Assembly (NCBI GenBank): GCA_029721515.1
Contig: CM056563.1
Location: 20,279,954-20,343,953 of the forward strand
Reading direction: 5' to 3'
DNA length: 64,000 bases
Source of the DNA: Synanceia verrucosa
Taxonomy: Eukaryota; Chordata; Actinopteri; Perciformes; Synanceiidae
Part shown: positions 53,728 through 64,000 of the stretch, piece after piece
How positions within the stretch are numbered: the first letter of the stretch is position 1
Layout of the letters: each line of letters opens with the position of its first letter
Program-made: the position numbers and the translations under genes
Notes under the pieces: generated by a model
What the model was told of the DNA's origin: nothing
Databases searched by the model: none
The model's input: the letters and a program-made list of their open reading frames with translations, nothing else

Positions 53728-56700
53728 TTATTGACAGCAGTACCATGTTCCACTTGACCTTTGACCTCTAACAGGCAGGGTCAAATATTCCAGTTGTGAT
53801 TGGCTGGTGAGCTCGGCCACTGAGGGATGTGGGCTAGCTCCACCCTGGGGACCAAAACACCGAATCACATAACGTCAAACACGTAGCCCCTGGGGGGGAG
53901 ACAAGGAGACCCTGTAGAGAGAGTCCAGGAATGATGAAGAACTTAATTCCTATGAAAAGACACTGGAGATGTGATGTGTTCGCTCAATGGAGGAGCAAAA
54001 AAAGCATCAACATGACTGAATACATAAACAGCTGCAGTTTGTATTTTTTTCTCTATTTGGGTTCTACAGCTTCCTGGTTTGTGCTGAAATGGACATTTGT
54101 GACACGTACGGAGCTCAGCCAAGTGGAGCTACTCTATGTTGTGCACTAAAAATGAATCGTCTTCTTTAAAATGAGTGAGGGCAAGCTTTGAAATAGAAGA
54201 GGAAGAGTGTGAGCATGAAAAAATAAAAGCTCAAAGACAGGCCGAAGAGTCTCTGGAAACCAAAAGGCAAATTAGTGGCAATAAATGCCAACGTGAGGTA
54301 AAGCCTGTACCCACAGAGCTAGAGTACATCATGGAGGGGCATGTAACTAGCACTGCCCAAGAAAGAGACAGGGATAGCTATCTGATCCAACCGCTGAGCG
54401 CTTTCCTACGCAGAAACACACCGGAGGTTTAGAGAGAAGACAGGAGAGATCCAAACTTCCTGGCTCAGATGGAAGACTATCTTCCAAATCCTTCCAGTTT
54501 TACATCCTGTTCAGAAATGCGTGATGGAAGTGTGAGATCTCTCTTTCTTTTCTCTTTAAGCTGTCACGGCCAACTTGCCTCAGACTTGTGTTTCGCTTCT
54601 AAGGCGCCGAGTCTTCCTCACCATCATCATCTCTTTAATTCTCTCAGTCACTTCCTGCATCTCCCTGGCCTCCCGCTTTTCTTCCACACCCTGCTTCTCC
54701 ATCTCTAGCTCGCTATCTCTGTCTCTCTTTGGGTAGGATTCTCTGTGGGCACAGGCTGCAGGTCAGCAGGATCCCGCAGGATCGTTACTGACCATCGCTT
54801 TTTCAGGGATGGCGTCCAGAGGGCCTGCTGCCCTCTGCTGCTGGCTCTGGAACTGAAGCTGGAGCTGGGTTAGGGGTGGGGGTTGAGTGTAGGCCGGTGG
54901 TTTTGAAACAGTTTGAACCAGAGAAAGGGCTGGTGTCTGGGGATGCTGCTGAGGGAGGGGGTGAAGATAAGCCTGAGGTGCTGTCTGGGATTGGGGTTGA
55001 GTTTGGGACGGGTGCAGTGGAGGAGGAGGAGGCTGTGGGTGGGGCTTTGCCTGGGGCTGCTGCTGTATCTGGACCTGCTGAGGCTGGTGGAGAGGATGGT
55101 GCTGCAGCTGTGGGGAAGCTGCTCCGTTCTTACTGAGGCCGCAGGACTGAGCGGCACAGTGGATCTGACGCAAAGTGTCCAGAGCTTCGCTCTTAGCGTG
55201 CTTCAGCAGGTCTGCCTGGCCCTGGGATTGAGAGGAAGAGAGAGACGCCATGCTGTTAGCAAACTCCACGCAGGAATCAAACCCGGTACCTTCTTGCTGT
55301 GAGATGACAGTCCTAACCACTATACCACCAGGCTGCCCTTAAGTCGCTATGTCTTGTCATATTTGAGCCATCTCTACCACTCAGTTTAGTGATATTATAC
55401 TCAAAAAATCCACTAGATGACACTGTGTCCTTAAGTTACCAACACAAAACTCACTGCAGACTGTTTGATTTAATGGACGGCATATTTTTTTGTCAGCATA
55501 CCATCGTTTCAGAGGTCTAACTCAATAGAATTATGCAACTAATAGAGGAAAATAATTTTCTAAAGAATTTTTAAATTCTTATTCTAAGAGTGTTTACACT
55601 ATCATCTTAAATCAAGAAATTTTGTTGAGTGAAATGATCCTGCTGCATAGAGAGATAATTTCACCTGTTTTCATCAGATTTAGTGCTTTCATCTTGTTTT
55701 TAGACACCCTTTTTGTGTTGTAAATATGGCAAATATCTACAATATATACATGGGAATACTAGTACTGCTACTAAATACTACAGTAGCACAACAACAGCAC
55801 ATAAATTGTTTTTTTTGAAAAATAAAACATTTTATTATTGCACAAAATCCATAAAAATACAGCGATAGGAGGTTAGTGATAGAGGGCAAATGGGCTTTAA
55901 CCTTGTTTAAAAAAGTGGAAAAAGAGCATTTTGTCCTTAGTGTGTTGACTACAAAGATGCAGAGGGAGGCAGTATGAAGCCACTGATCGAAGGCCTTTCT
56001 TGTCTGCCAGCACTTCTAACTGCTCCTAGTGCTGTCATATGGTGATAATGTTATACTACATTTCTGCTCTTTATTTGGGAGCGCCCCAGAGACGAATCCC
56101 TGCCATATGTGGAGGAAGTGGTCAGGCCAGGCATCCTGCTTTTACAGCACCGTCAAGTCAATCCGGGCCACTGCCATGGCTGCGTGCCACCTCCAGCTAG
56201 CCGTCTCCGCCATGTGGAAATGTGGTTGAGTCTTCGCCACAGGCTTTATTTCTGTGTGAGAGGGGCTTATATTATTAGAACTAACCGAAGGAGGACAAAA
56301 AGACCACATGATGTTCGAAACTCCATGGTCATTAAATCCTTGACTCCTTTCCTCAGGCCTTGCCGCCTTGCCACACCTCCCGTTTCTCTCAGTGTGTCCA
56401 GTCTTTGCTCCACCATCCCTCCAACATCTGTTCACAGATAACTTCAAAGCAGTTCTGATGTGAGAATCTGTCCACTTCCCCCTCCTTCCCTCCCTCTGAA
56501 CTTCAGTTTGGACTCAGTCTGACCCGATGTGACAGCTCATTAAGTTAACATTGCAATGAAGAGGCACAGAATGACCCGTTCTGCAGCTGACTGAAGTGGC
56601 CTGTGAATGAAAGGGAGGACGCTTTCAGTGGCACTCAGCAGCATGAGTAGAGATGCTGTCCTGCACATGACGCTCTACTCCCAGGTGATGTTAATATGCT

Positions 56701-59700
56701 GCAAGTGGCTTTTTTACCTGAACGCAGCACACAATACAGTGCAACACTAGCATGAATAAGTCATATGTTGGGAAAAAACTGAAATTATGTAAGTCATGAC
56801 TCACCAGGCATAAAATAAGACGGCGAGGAGACGGTTCTGTGCTGCCAAATCACGACGTATTCGGGTACATTCACCAGCTGGCTGAAAGCTATCCACGGGG
56901 GGCTAAGCTCCAGCAAGGGCAGACACCAAATCCCACCACTATATCCTCATTAAATTCTCTCCTAATCTCTTACTTTTTTTTTTTTATCAAAAATCTGTCC
57001 ATCCACTTGATAAGAGTTGGACACTTAATACCCAGCCTTTACTGTACAATATTTAAGGCTGTAGACCTTGGAGGGAGTGGAATATGACAGTAAAGCACGA
57101 GCACGACTGAAATGAGCTGTCATTTTTGGACTTTATAAGTTCCCATTTGAACCCACAGCGGGCTGAAACAGTGTAAAATGAGTGCAAAGTTAAGTTGGAA
57201 TAGCTAAAAATCTGAGCATATTTAGAAAGGGTTTGATTATTTTTGTAATAAAATGTCTCAAACAACAGTTAATCACAGAAGAAGCAACAATGATGGGAGA
57301 TTTAGGGAGTTTTTTGAGCCCATTATTCTTCCTAAAATGAAATGAACGCCTGCTTCAAAGCCTCTCTTTCTGTCTTTTAGCTTGGCATGCTATGATGAGT
57401 GACAGGCTGGTTTCTCTGGCAGAAATGGGTAAAATCCCTCATTCACCATGACAGCTCTGGTCTGACTGTAACTGTCAAAGCCTGGGTGGAGATGGAGTAC
57501 ACTCAGCTCTTTCTCTCTCAGTTTCTATCAGGGGCCTGCTGAGGATCTGGAGAGGATGACAGGTGAAATAGCTGCACACGGCTGCCAGCCTTGGCAAACA
57601 CGAAGCACGCTCTCACCAAATGTTCAGCATGAGACACAACTGAAGACTGGGAGGAGGACGAGGAGGAGGGGTTGGGTGAGCGTGCCAACATGCCTTCATG
57701 TTGAGAATGTGGCATGTTGGAGAAATTAAAACGACTAAGGAGAGGTGAAATAGGGGATTGTGTGTTTGGAGAGAGGAAGCAGGGATGGGCGGAGTTTTCA
57801 GGGTGATGGATGGATTATGTGTGTGTCCACCTGTTAGGCTATTTAAGCACAAGCGTTTTCCAATTCTAGAGAGTGCAGTGAAGCTTGATTAAGACGAATC
57901 TTGCTGTTGCACATATGGCTGCTCTGTAAGTGCAAGAAAAAAAATACTTTTAACACTGATTTATTAGCGCTGCAGCCACCAGTCATTTACAGGGTGGTCC
58001 CAGTGATGACAGAAGCTCTCACTGACACTCATGTGATTTAGTTAGTTCTGTGATTAGATCGACTAATCACAGATTAACGACTAATCGACTAAAAAAATCT
58101 TTCTTTCTGGCACCCTAAATGTGAGGATTTCCTGCTTTTATTACCTCTGCCAAGGTGGTAATGTTTTCACCAGTTTGTTGAAAAAGTTATAGACGGATTT
58201 TGACAAAATATTCAGGATTGGTCAGAAGTTGCCTAACTTAAAACTGATTAATTTTTGGAGGTGATCGGATATGATTCAAGGTCATTATGGTCAAATGAAA
58301 GGTCACGTCATGGTAATGTATGGGAGATTTTGCATATTTCAACACTCCAGGGTATACAATTTTCAGCCAATCGTCACCTAATTTGGTATATAAACTAATA
58401 TAGTTTATGGGCTTGCAGGAGTATACGCTCTCTCAGAATGCTGCCTTGGTGGAGGTCTGCACTCTCTGAGCGCTTTTCTAGTTATCAACTGTTTTACGTC
58501 ACCACCGGTCAAATTACGTGGGAGCCAGTAGGTGCTGAGCTCCCACAAGGAGGGGTACGAGCTCCCATAAAGGCAGTAAAATCCTACATCTGTGAAGGTC
58601 TTCACCAACATTCATAATTTTAATCACAAATACATTTTCTGACTTAAACAAACACGGTTTCCAAAAGAACTAGTAACACAAGTTTTTTTTGTTGTGGAAA
58701 CAGTGAAATGGTTCAGTCCACCTGCTCTGTTGGACAGCCTGCAGAGAGCTAATGCCTCCCATACACCCTCTCACATCTTAAGACTTTGAGAAGAGTTTTT
58801 AGTCACAAACAAAACACAGCAAAGACTGGGAAGCTTATAGGGTCACTAATTACAAGACTGCAGCTAGATTCTCTTAAGACTGTTTCCCATCATGCACCTC
58901 TTGGAAAAATGGAGCAGGAAGAGACGCAGCTTTTGGCAGTAGCCACAATTGTTTTTCCTCTTTTTGTACGGTCCAAACAAACCTCCACAACTTCGGCATC
59001 TTTGCCATATTTGCTACTTCCTGTTTGGTGCTGAGAGAGCGCAACCATTGGTTGTCTGTAATGGTGATGTCACATTTCAGATATGACAAGACTTAAGATT
59101 TAAGAGAATATCAAAGCCAAGATGAGGAAAAGACGGGCTCAAATCGGGTTGTACACCCACCTTAGACCAAACGACGGGGAGCAGGGGAGCGCGCATCAAC
59201 TTCAGCAAAACGGTAAAGATTTTATTCCGACTTTGAAAATTTTGTGTGTGACTTTGAAATCGTGTGAAAACTCAGTAGGTGTAAGGCCAGCATAACAGAC
59301 AGCGCAACTTAACGAGTGGAGGAGGAGATGGCAGGATGCCTCAAAAGTCAGGGAATTTAAAAAGAAAAGAAAAAAGCTCAGACAGGAGAAAGAAATGAAG
59401 GGTTGACAGTTTGTCACACAGTTCTTTCATAGACAAGATGGGTCTTTTAGTGGTCAAAAATACCATCAAAAATATCACTAAACTACATAGTTTATATACA
59501 TCACTTTATAATTCAAACCCTGTTTATAACTATAAATTAAATCCAATCTAAACGTGTCCTGATACATTTATTGTTTATGTAAACGAATTGTGAGATGCAG
59601 CGCTAATCTTTCCTGTCTTCCCGTCTGAAAATGCAGACATAAAAAGGCAAAGAGGAATCAAGCCATCAAACATCGACCTAACTTGACACTGCAGCAAAAA

Positions 59701-60446
59701 GCTGAGCCGAGGGAGCTTCTTCACTCAATACTAAATGATTTCAGGGTGATGAGATGAGATAAAAATATCCCGGCTGCTCTGTCCTTACTTAGCAAAACAG
59801 GCCCCGCTGTGCGGAGCCCAGTGTGAGCAGCATGTGGTGTTTTATCAGTGCTGGTATTACCATCAGCGCTCAGAGAGGCAACGAGAGGAGGAGGGCGGTG
59901 GACGGCCTTATCTCACCGTCTCACAGGACAAGCACAGACAAGAAAGTGTTTTGCAGAGCATCGACTTAAGGCATATCTAAGGGACCCAATGTACCCTTAT
60001 GAGGAATAATATCGCAGCGTGTGTGTGTCGACAAACAAGCGTGAACAATCCTATCATGTCTTGTCAGGAGAGTTACATGAGCAAATAAATAAAACAGTGT
60101 TTGGAATCAGCTGTAATTAATTATGAGATTAAGGGATTAGAGAGGAGGCGGATACAATTAGCCCAGAGAGCTTTTTTAAGACACCATGTAGTTTAATCTC
60201 AGCAGCAGAATCTGGGATTGCTTATCCAGCTGATTATAGTCTCTAAAATAATCTCACGTGTCGACATCAATCAAAGGTCTTAGACTGTACATAAACTGGA
60301 GGGGTTCGGGTGTTTGCTGTGTTTCCGTCGTCTCACCTTGAGGACGGTGATGTTCCAGGCGTAGCTCTCCATGGCTTTCTGAAGTTTGCGTCCTTTCAGA
60401 CCCTCCTTTGCGCCGATGCGATGCAGATCCTCATGGAAGTCCAGGC
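53728..60446 (-). CDS. Unrecognised gene with helical and Gln/Pro-rich segments (partial, 5' exons not found)
   Basis: I do not recognise this gene. Visible exons: 60337-60446 (36 full codons, ends phase 0, EDLHRIGAKEGLKGRK, ESYAWNITVLK); 54793-55221 (begins GQADLLKHAKSEALDTLRQI, then a long tract rich in Q, P, H and S); 54622 to about 54726 (charged helix, ELEMEKQGVEEKREAREMQE, ends in Met-rich donor ATGATG|GTGAGG); and a candidate last exon 53728-53844 (GGASPHPSVAELTSQSQ, stop overlapping an AATAAA). Junction 60337/55221 is in phase and both sites are good. The junction near 54793/54726 would leave an intron of only about 66 nt, so that border is uncertain. The first two exons read as amphipathic helix, perhaps a spectrin-like or coiled-coil domain. 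The gene starts beyond 60446, possibly outside the window. It lies upstream of HCRT on the same strand. Confidence 0.6.
55262..55342 (-). mobile_element. SINE head fragment next to an exon acceptor
   Basis: Reverse strand reads GGTGGTATAGTGGTTAGGAC, CAAGAAGGTACCGGGTTTGA and TTCCTGCGTGGAGTTTGC: the tRNA-like head of the SINE seen at 10660 with a small deletion. Its end lies about 40 bp upstream of the acceptor of the exon ending at 55221, within the intron. Confidence 0.75.
55560..55722. repeat. MITE copy (family of 13640-14028)
   Basis: Shares AATCAAGAAATTTTGT, AGAGATAATTTCACCTGTTT and CTTGTTTTTAGACACCCTTTTTG with the copy at 13640-14028. Confidence 0.65.
58138..58480 (+). mobile_element. 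Non-palindromic copy of the foldback-element family
   Basis: Begins ATTACCTCTGCCAAGGTGGT and continues AGACGGATTTTGACAAAATA, TTCAGGATTGGTCAGAAGTT and AACTTAAAACTGATTAATTT. These match one arm of the palindrome at 63661-63996. Here it continues into different sequence and ends CTTGGTGGAGGTCTGCACTC, CTGAGCGCTTTTCTAG, a common teleost repeat end. Coding capacity absent. Confidence 0.7.
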
Positions 60447-60619
60447 CTGGACACAGACACGTGACATTATGAAACATAAATACACATTATGAAGTTTATA
60501 TCATCAGTATGTGTACTACAGTTCAACACACGTGTGAAAAGACATGAGTATATAACTGTATTTCCTCGTCACTTCCTGAGAACCTCCTTAAGGTTTGGAG
60601 ACACAGATAGAACAGACTT

Positions 60620-61070
60620 ATACTGCAAAAAGGGTGTCTAAAAACAAGATAAAAACACTACATCTGAGGAAAAACGTCCTCAAAACAAGTGAACTTATCT
60701 GTTCATGCAGAGAAATAATTTCATTTGACAAGATTTCTCGAACTAAGATTGTTAAATCCAGAAATAAGATGTATTTAGAAGGCTTAAATAAGCAGAAAAT
60801 GCTGGTTTAAGATAAGATTGCTTAAAATTTAACCTTTAAAAGACCCAAAATATGTGACATATACTCAACACAAGCAGAAATTAAACAGAAAATGCTTGCA
60901 GATGTTTTTGTGTGACTCTTGAATCAATCAACTTAAGTTTGTTACTGAATCTTAAGATAAGGTTTATTATTGTTATGAGACTAGGGGAGAGATGTAATAT
61001 ATCTTTTGACAGTTATTTACCTCATTTTAAGATTTCCTGCCTATCTGAGACAAAAAATAAAGTTGTGTTA
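60620..61070. repeat. MITE copy, reverse orientation (family of 13640-14028)
   Basis: Begins TACTGCAAAAAGGGTGTCTA then AAAACAAGATAAAAAC, the inverse of the end at 13640-14028. It continues with AACAAGTGAACTTATCTGTT and TAAATAAGCAGAAAATGCT motifs. The right border is unclear. Confidence 0.6.
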
Positions 61071-61637
61071 AAGTGAACTCTGTTAACAAACAGAACTGCC
61101 AACATCACATCCTTCATAAAGGTATAAATATAATAATAAAACAGCTCTTATGGTCATTTCCTCGCTGTGTTGCAAAATAAAGTCTGCAGAACAAAAGACA
61201 TTAAGCTCCCCACAAATATCTTAGTGGCCACAATATCAGTTCACCATTCAGTGTGGAGCATTGCTGCCGTAATGGGAGTAAAAGTGAGGTAGAGCAGTAG
61301 GTCCGGCTTCATTTAGCCCACGCAGACCATTCCTAATCCTCCGGGCTTTAAGAACAAACTCCTCCTAAAGCCACTGACCTCACTGCAAATACACACAATA
61401 CTCTATAATTCACAAAAAGCCTGTCCTCAAGTCATTCATTCTTTAGCCCTCAGCTATTTTCAGTGACTAGTGGACACATACACTACCTCAGCTGTTGGCA
61501 GGAGAAGTCTTTAATTAAACTGATTTTCTTTTTGGGAGAGCAGGAGAAATACGTCAGCTCAGTGGACGACCTCTGCTTGTTTTGAAAATCCTTGTTCACA
61601 AGGAAGAGAGAAACAGAGCTATACAACACTGGATAAT

Positions 61638-61760
61638 AAAATAAGATAAGATAAGATAATATAAGATAACATAAGATAATCCTCTATTCGTCCCACAGAT
61701 GTGGAAATTTGCATTGTTACAGCAGCAAAGTGGATAGAACAACATTACAAGGAGGGCCCA
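61638..61760. repeat. GATAA repeat plus retroelement-type end
   Basis: AAGATAAGATAAGATAATAT followed by CTCTATTCGTCCCACAGATG, TGGAAATTTGCATTGTTACA and GCAGCAAAGTGGATAG. The copy at 30648-30715 shares the GATAA run, TATTCGTCCCACAGATG and GGAAATTTGCA. This is a common teleost dispersed repeat. Confidence 0.65.
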
Positions 61761-63660
61761 TGAAAACTAAGAAACAAGAAGATAAGTAGAAAAACAACCA
61801 AGAGCAAAACACTCAGCTATTATATATACAACATAAGAGAATAAAATAAGTGGGAAAAAATCCAGTGTTGTAATAAAGATAATACAGTGAATGGTATAAT
61901 GAAAAGAAGTAAAATTACATATTAATAGATGAGAAAAAGATGTGATGTGATGTCTCAGTACGTGGCTACTTATCAGGGTTCTTGCACCATTTTAAAAGTC
62001 AAATTTAATACTTTTTAAGACCTCAACAAATAGAATTTAAGACCCAAAACAATAATTTCACTGGTAGAAAACAGCCTGATTTTAATTTAAGACATTTTAC
62101 GACTTTTTAAGGAAATGCAAGATGTTTAATCATGCAACTGGTGTCCAATGTGAAACAACGTGTTGGCATGTACAGACAAATTATGAGGCCACCTCTCACT
62201 CAAAGCACTAAGAGTACAATTAAATGTTACCACAAAACCATCTGTTATTCAAATTCCTGCTCAAAATACTTCAAGCACTACACTTCACTTTGCTCACATC
62301 ATGTCTACTTTGTGCCTGTTTTTTTTTCTTCTTTTTTTTTTAAAATTAAACCAAACATAAGCAAATGTCATTCCAGCCGCTTGACATAATTGTATATTTG
62401 ACGCTCACTACAAGAACATTTTCCAAAATAATCTGCAGCACACTCATCCAGGACCCCTGTTGTTCTTTAATTTCCATGTAATTGTTAATGTAGAGTCTTT
62501 GCAGAATATCTCTCTTTGAGCCTGAAAGTTGTGTTAACAGGGTTTAGGGCTGATTTGATCTTGTAATCTGGTGTAGTTAATGTGCTGCTGCTGGTGCACA
62601 GCTCCGCTAAGGCGATCGCAGGACTCAGAGAGCTGAATAAGAGATGAAATTAGCTGGAGGCATAACACAGCCTCTTCAAGCATTTAATTTCCAAATTATT
62701 AAGCATTTCCTCCTCTCAGCAGTCACGCAGTTGCTGTTCCTTACTGTCACTTTAGCAAGTAATAATAAACAAAATGTGGCCCCATGGCACAGTCTGATGA
62801 GCTTTGCTTCTCTACTGGAAAGAAAAGGGGAGAGAAATAAGGGCTTAGACAGACTGAGGGGACAGCAACTTGTCTTTTCTGAGTAAACACATGCAGTACG
62901 CACACCTCAGTCAAGGCTTACGGTCTCTGCACTTTGTAATGAATACTGCAGCAGCACCTCCACATACACAGAGAGAGCAAGAGGAAGGTAAGTAAATAAT
63001 AAAATCAAACAGAATCTCCAAACAGGATCTGATGAAAAGAAATGATGAAAACAAAGATGGGAAAGGGGTTGAGGGGGAAGTGCATACCGTCAGATCAGTG
63101 TTTCATTAATTTATCAAGTCACACACACTGCAGAGCCCAGGCAGAATATCATCACTGCAAACAGACGATGGGATTTTCAGTACAATGACAGAACAAAGCC
63201 AGGGGAGATAAAGGCAGGGAGACGTCTTTATCCCCTGGATTTCCATGGTAATGGGGTCCACATGGAGTCGAACCATACCAACACAGTAGGAGTGGTCAGT
63301 CAGCATGGAAGGAGAGACATCAATAAATAAGCACAGTCAGGCTTGCAGGAAGGCAGCAGCTCCCATAGCCATACGGTAAGCTAGCACCTGTTCCAGACAG
63401 CTAAATTCAAACCAGACACCTGAACAGATGCAGAACGCACAGACATGCATGTTGGATCAGTGCATTAATTTAGTCCTGACTCATGTCTGAGGCAGCTGCT
63501 GCTCTACTAGCATCTAGACGATTTTCTCAGTCATGTGCATACGGTAAAATAAAAAGGCTGAACTGATTAATCAGTTAATAGATACAATGATTGATGAAAA
63601 TAAATCAATAAAAACTGTTTCTGAACTAAAAGGATACGCTGCATTTTTGGATTTAATATT

Positions 63661-63996
63661 ATTACCTCCACCAAGGAGGTTATGTTTTCACCAGGGTTTG
63701 TTTATTTTTTGTTTGTTTGTTGGTTTGCAAAGTAACTCAAAAAGTTGTCGACGGATTTTGACGAAATTTTCAGGGTTGGTCCGAAGTGGCCTAGCTTAAA
63801 ACTGATTCATTTTTGGTGGTGCCGTTGAATCAGATCCGATCACCACCAAAAATGAATCAGTTTCAAGTTAGGCCACTTCCAGCCAAGCCTGAAAATGTCA
63901 TCAAAAAACATCCATAACTTTTAGAATTAAACCGACAAACCAACAAATAAACAAACAGGCCCCAGTGAAAACATAACCTCCTTGGCAGCGGCGGTA
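63661..63996. mobile_element. Near-palindromic foldback element
   Basis: The left arm runs ACCTCCACCAAGGAGGTTAT, GACGGATTTTGACGAAATTT, CCGAAGTGGCCTAGCTTAAA and CTGATTCATTTTTGGTGGTG. After a spacer of about 20 bp (63823-63840) the right arm returns as its imperfect reverse complement (CACCACCAAAAATGAATCAG ... AACATAACCTCCTTGGC). The arms are about 160 bp each. It is related to the non-palindromic copy at 58138-58480. It sits at the edge of the window, so a few bases of the right end may be missing. Confidence 0.85.
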
Positions 63997-64000
63997 ACTT

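Larger units (their letters stand above)
55222..60336 (-). other. Intron of the unrecognised gene
   Basis: Contains the SINE head (55262-55342), a MITE copy (about 55560-55722), and a foldback-family copy (58138-58480). The stretches 55840-57900 and 58900-60250 contain no gene that I can support; frames at 56109-56447 and 57518-57715 show no recognisable protein. Unseen exons of the same gene are possible here. Confidence 0.45.
60447..63660. other. Right-hand non-coding region
   Basis: It includes a MITE copy (60620-61070), a GATAA-type repeat with TCCTCTATTCGTCCCACAGA (61638-61760) and T-rich runs near 62318-62343. The rest to 63660 looks unique but without supported genes. The frame at 63106-63306 (minus) has no recognisable domain. 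Confidence 0.45.

Noticed and set aside
54175..54432. Plus-strand 85-codon frame rich in Glu, Lys and Arg
   Set aside because: It starts at GTG, lacks splice sites or a promoter, and lies opposite the intron of the minus-strand gene. The charged composition follows from purine-rich DNA.
54876..55302. Plus-strand frames of 86 and 129 codons opposite the Gln/Pro-rich exon
   Set aside because: They are shadows of the minus-strand exon 54793-55221, whose splice sites and phase are consistent.

Overview
The window is teleost nuclear DNA, most likely from a percomorph-type fish. Genes are split by many short canonical GT-AG introns. The intronic and intergenic DNA is AT-rich with long AT microsatellites, and it carries fish-type repeats: a tRNA-derived SINE, a Tc1/mariner relic, an L2-like LINE tail and several small inverted-repeat DNA elements. 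Nothing prokaryotic or viral was seen.

Five genes were recognised, all on the minus strand. From low to high coordinate they are DHX58/LGP2 (N-terminal half only; the gene runs off the left edge), KAT2A/GCN5 (complete, 18 coding exons, 797 aa), RAB5C (complete, 5 coding exons, 220 aa), KCNH4 (complete, 16 coding exons, 1197 aa) and HCRT/prepro-orexin (complete, 2 exons). This is the order these genes have on human 17q21 (DHX58-KAT2A-RAB5C-KCNH4-HCRT, without HSPB9), so the window is a conserved microsynteny block. Exons were built by hand from splice sites and checked for reading-phase continuity at every junction of the recognised genes. To the right, between 53.7 and 60.4 kb, lie exons of a sixth minus-strand gene that I do not recognise. 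It has helical segments and a long Gln/Pro-rich exon.

Layout: 1-1.1 kb LINE debris; 1.3-4.0 kb DHX58 exons, with a strong three-half-site interferon response element at its promoter; 4.0-7.7 kb intergenic; 7.7-16.7 kb KAT2A, with a SINE and an inverted-repeat element in introns; 16.7-19.0 kb spacer and probable RAB5C 3' UTR; 19.0-29.9 kb RAB5C, whose large 5' intron is repeat-rich; 29.9-30.1 kb an array of five CCAAT boxes at exact 33-bp spacing at the presumed RAB5C promoter; 31.6-48.4 kb KCNH4; 50.6-52.5 kb HCRT with a TATA box; 53.7-64 kb the unrecognised gene, MITEs and a near-palindromic foldback element at the right edge.

The genes do not form a functional pathway. They cover an antiviral RNA sensor, a histone acetyltransferase, an endosomal GTPase, a neuronal K+ channel and a hypothalamic neuropeptide, linked by ancestral gene order. 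The most noteworthy non-coding signals are the periodic CCAAT array, the LGP2 promoter ISRE beside a 14-bp E-box palindrome, a GC-AG intron in KCNH4, a tandem NAGNAG acceptor in HCRT, a dispersed inverted-repeat family whose copies carry AT microsatellites, and an isolated plus-strand first-exon-like sequence inside a KCNH4 intron.
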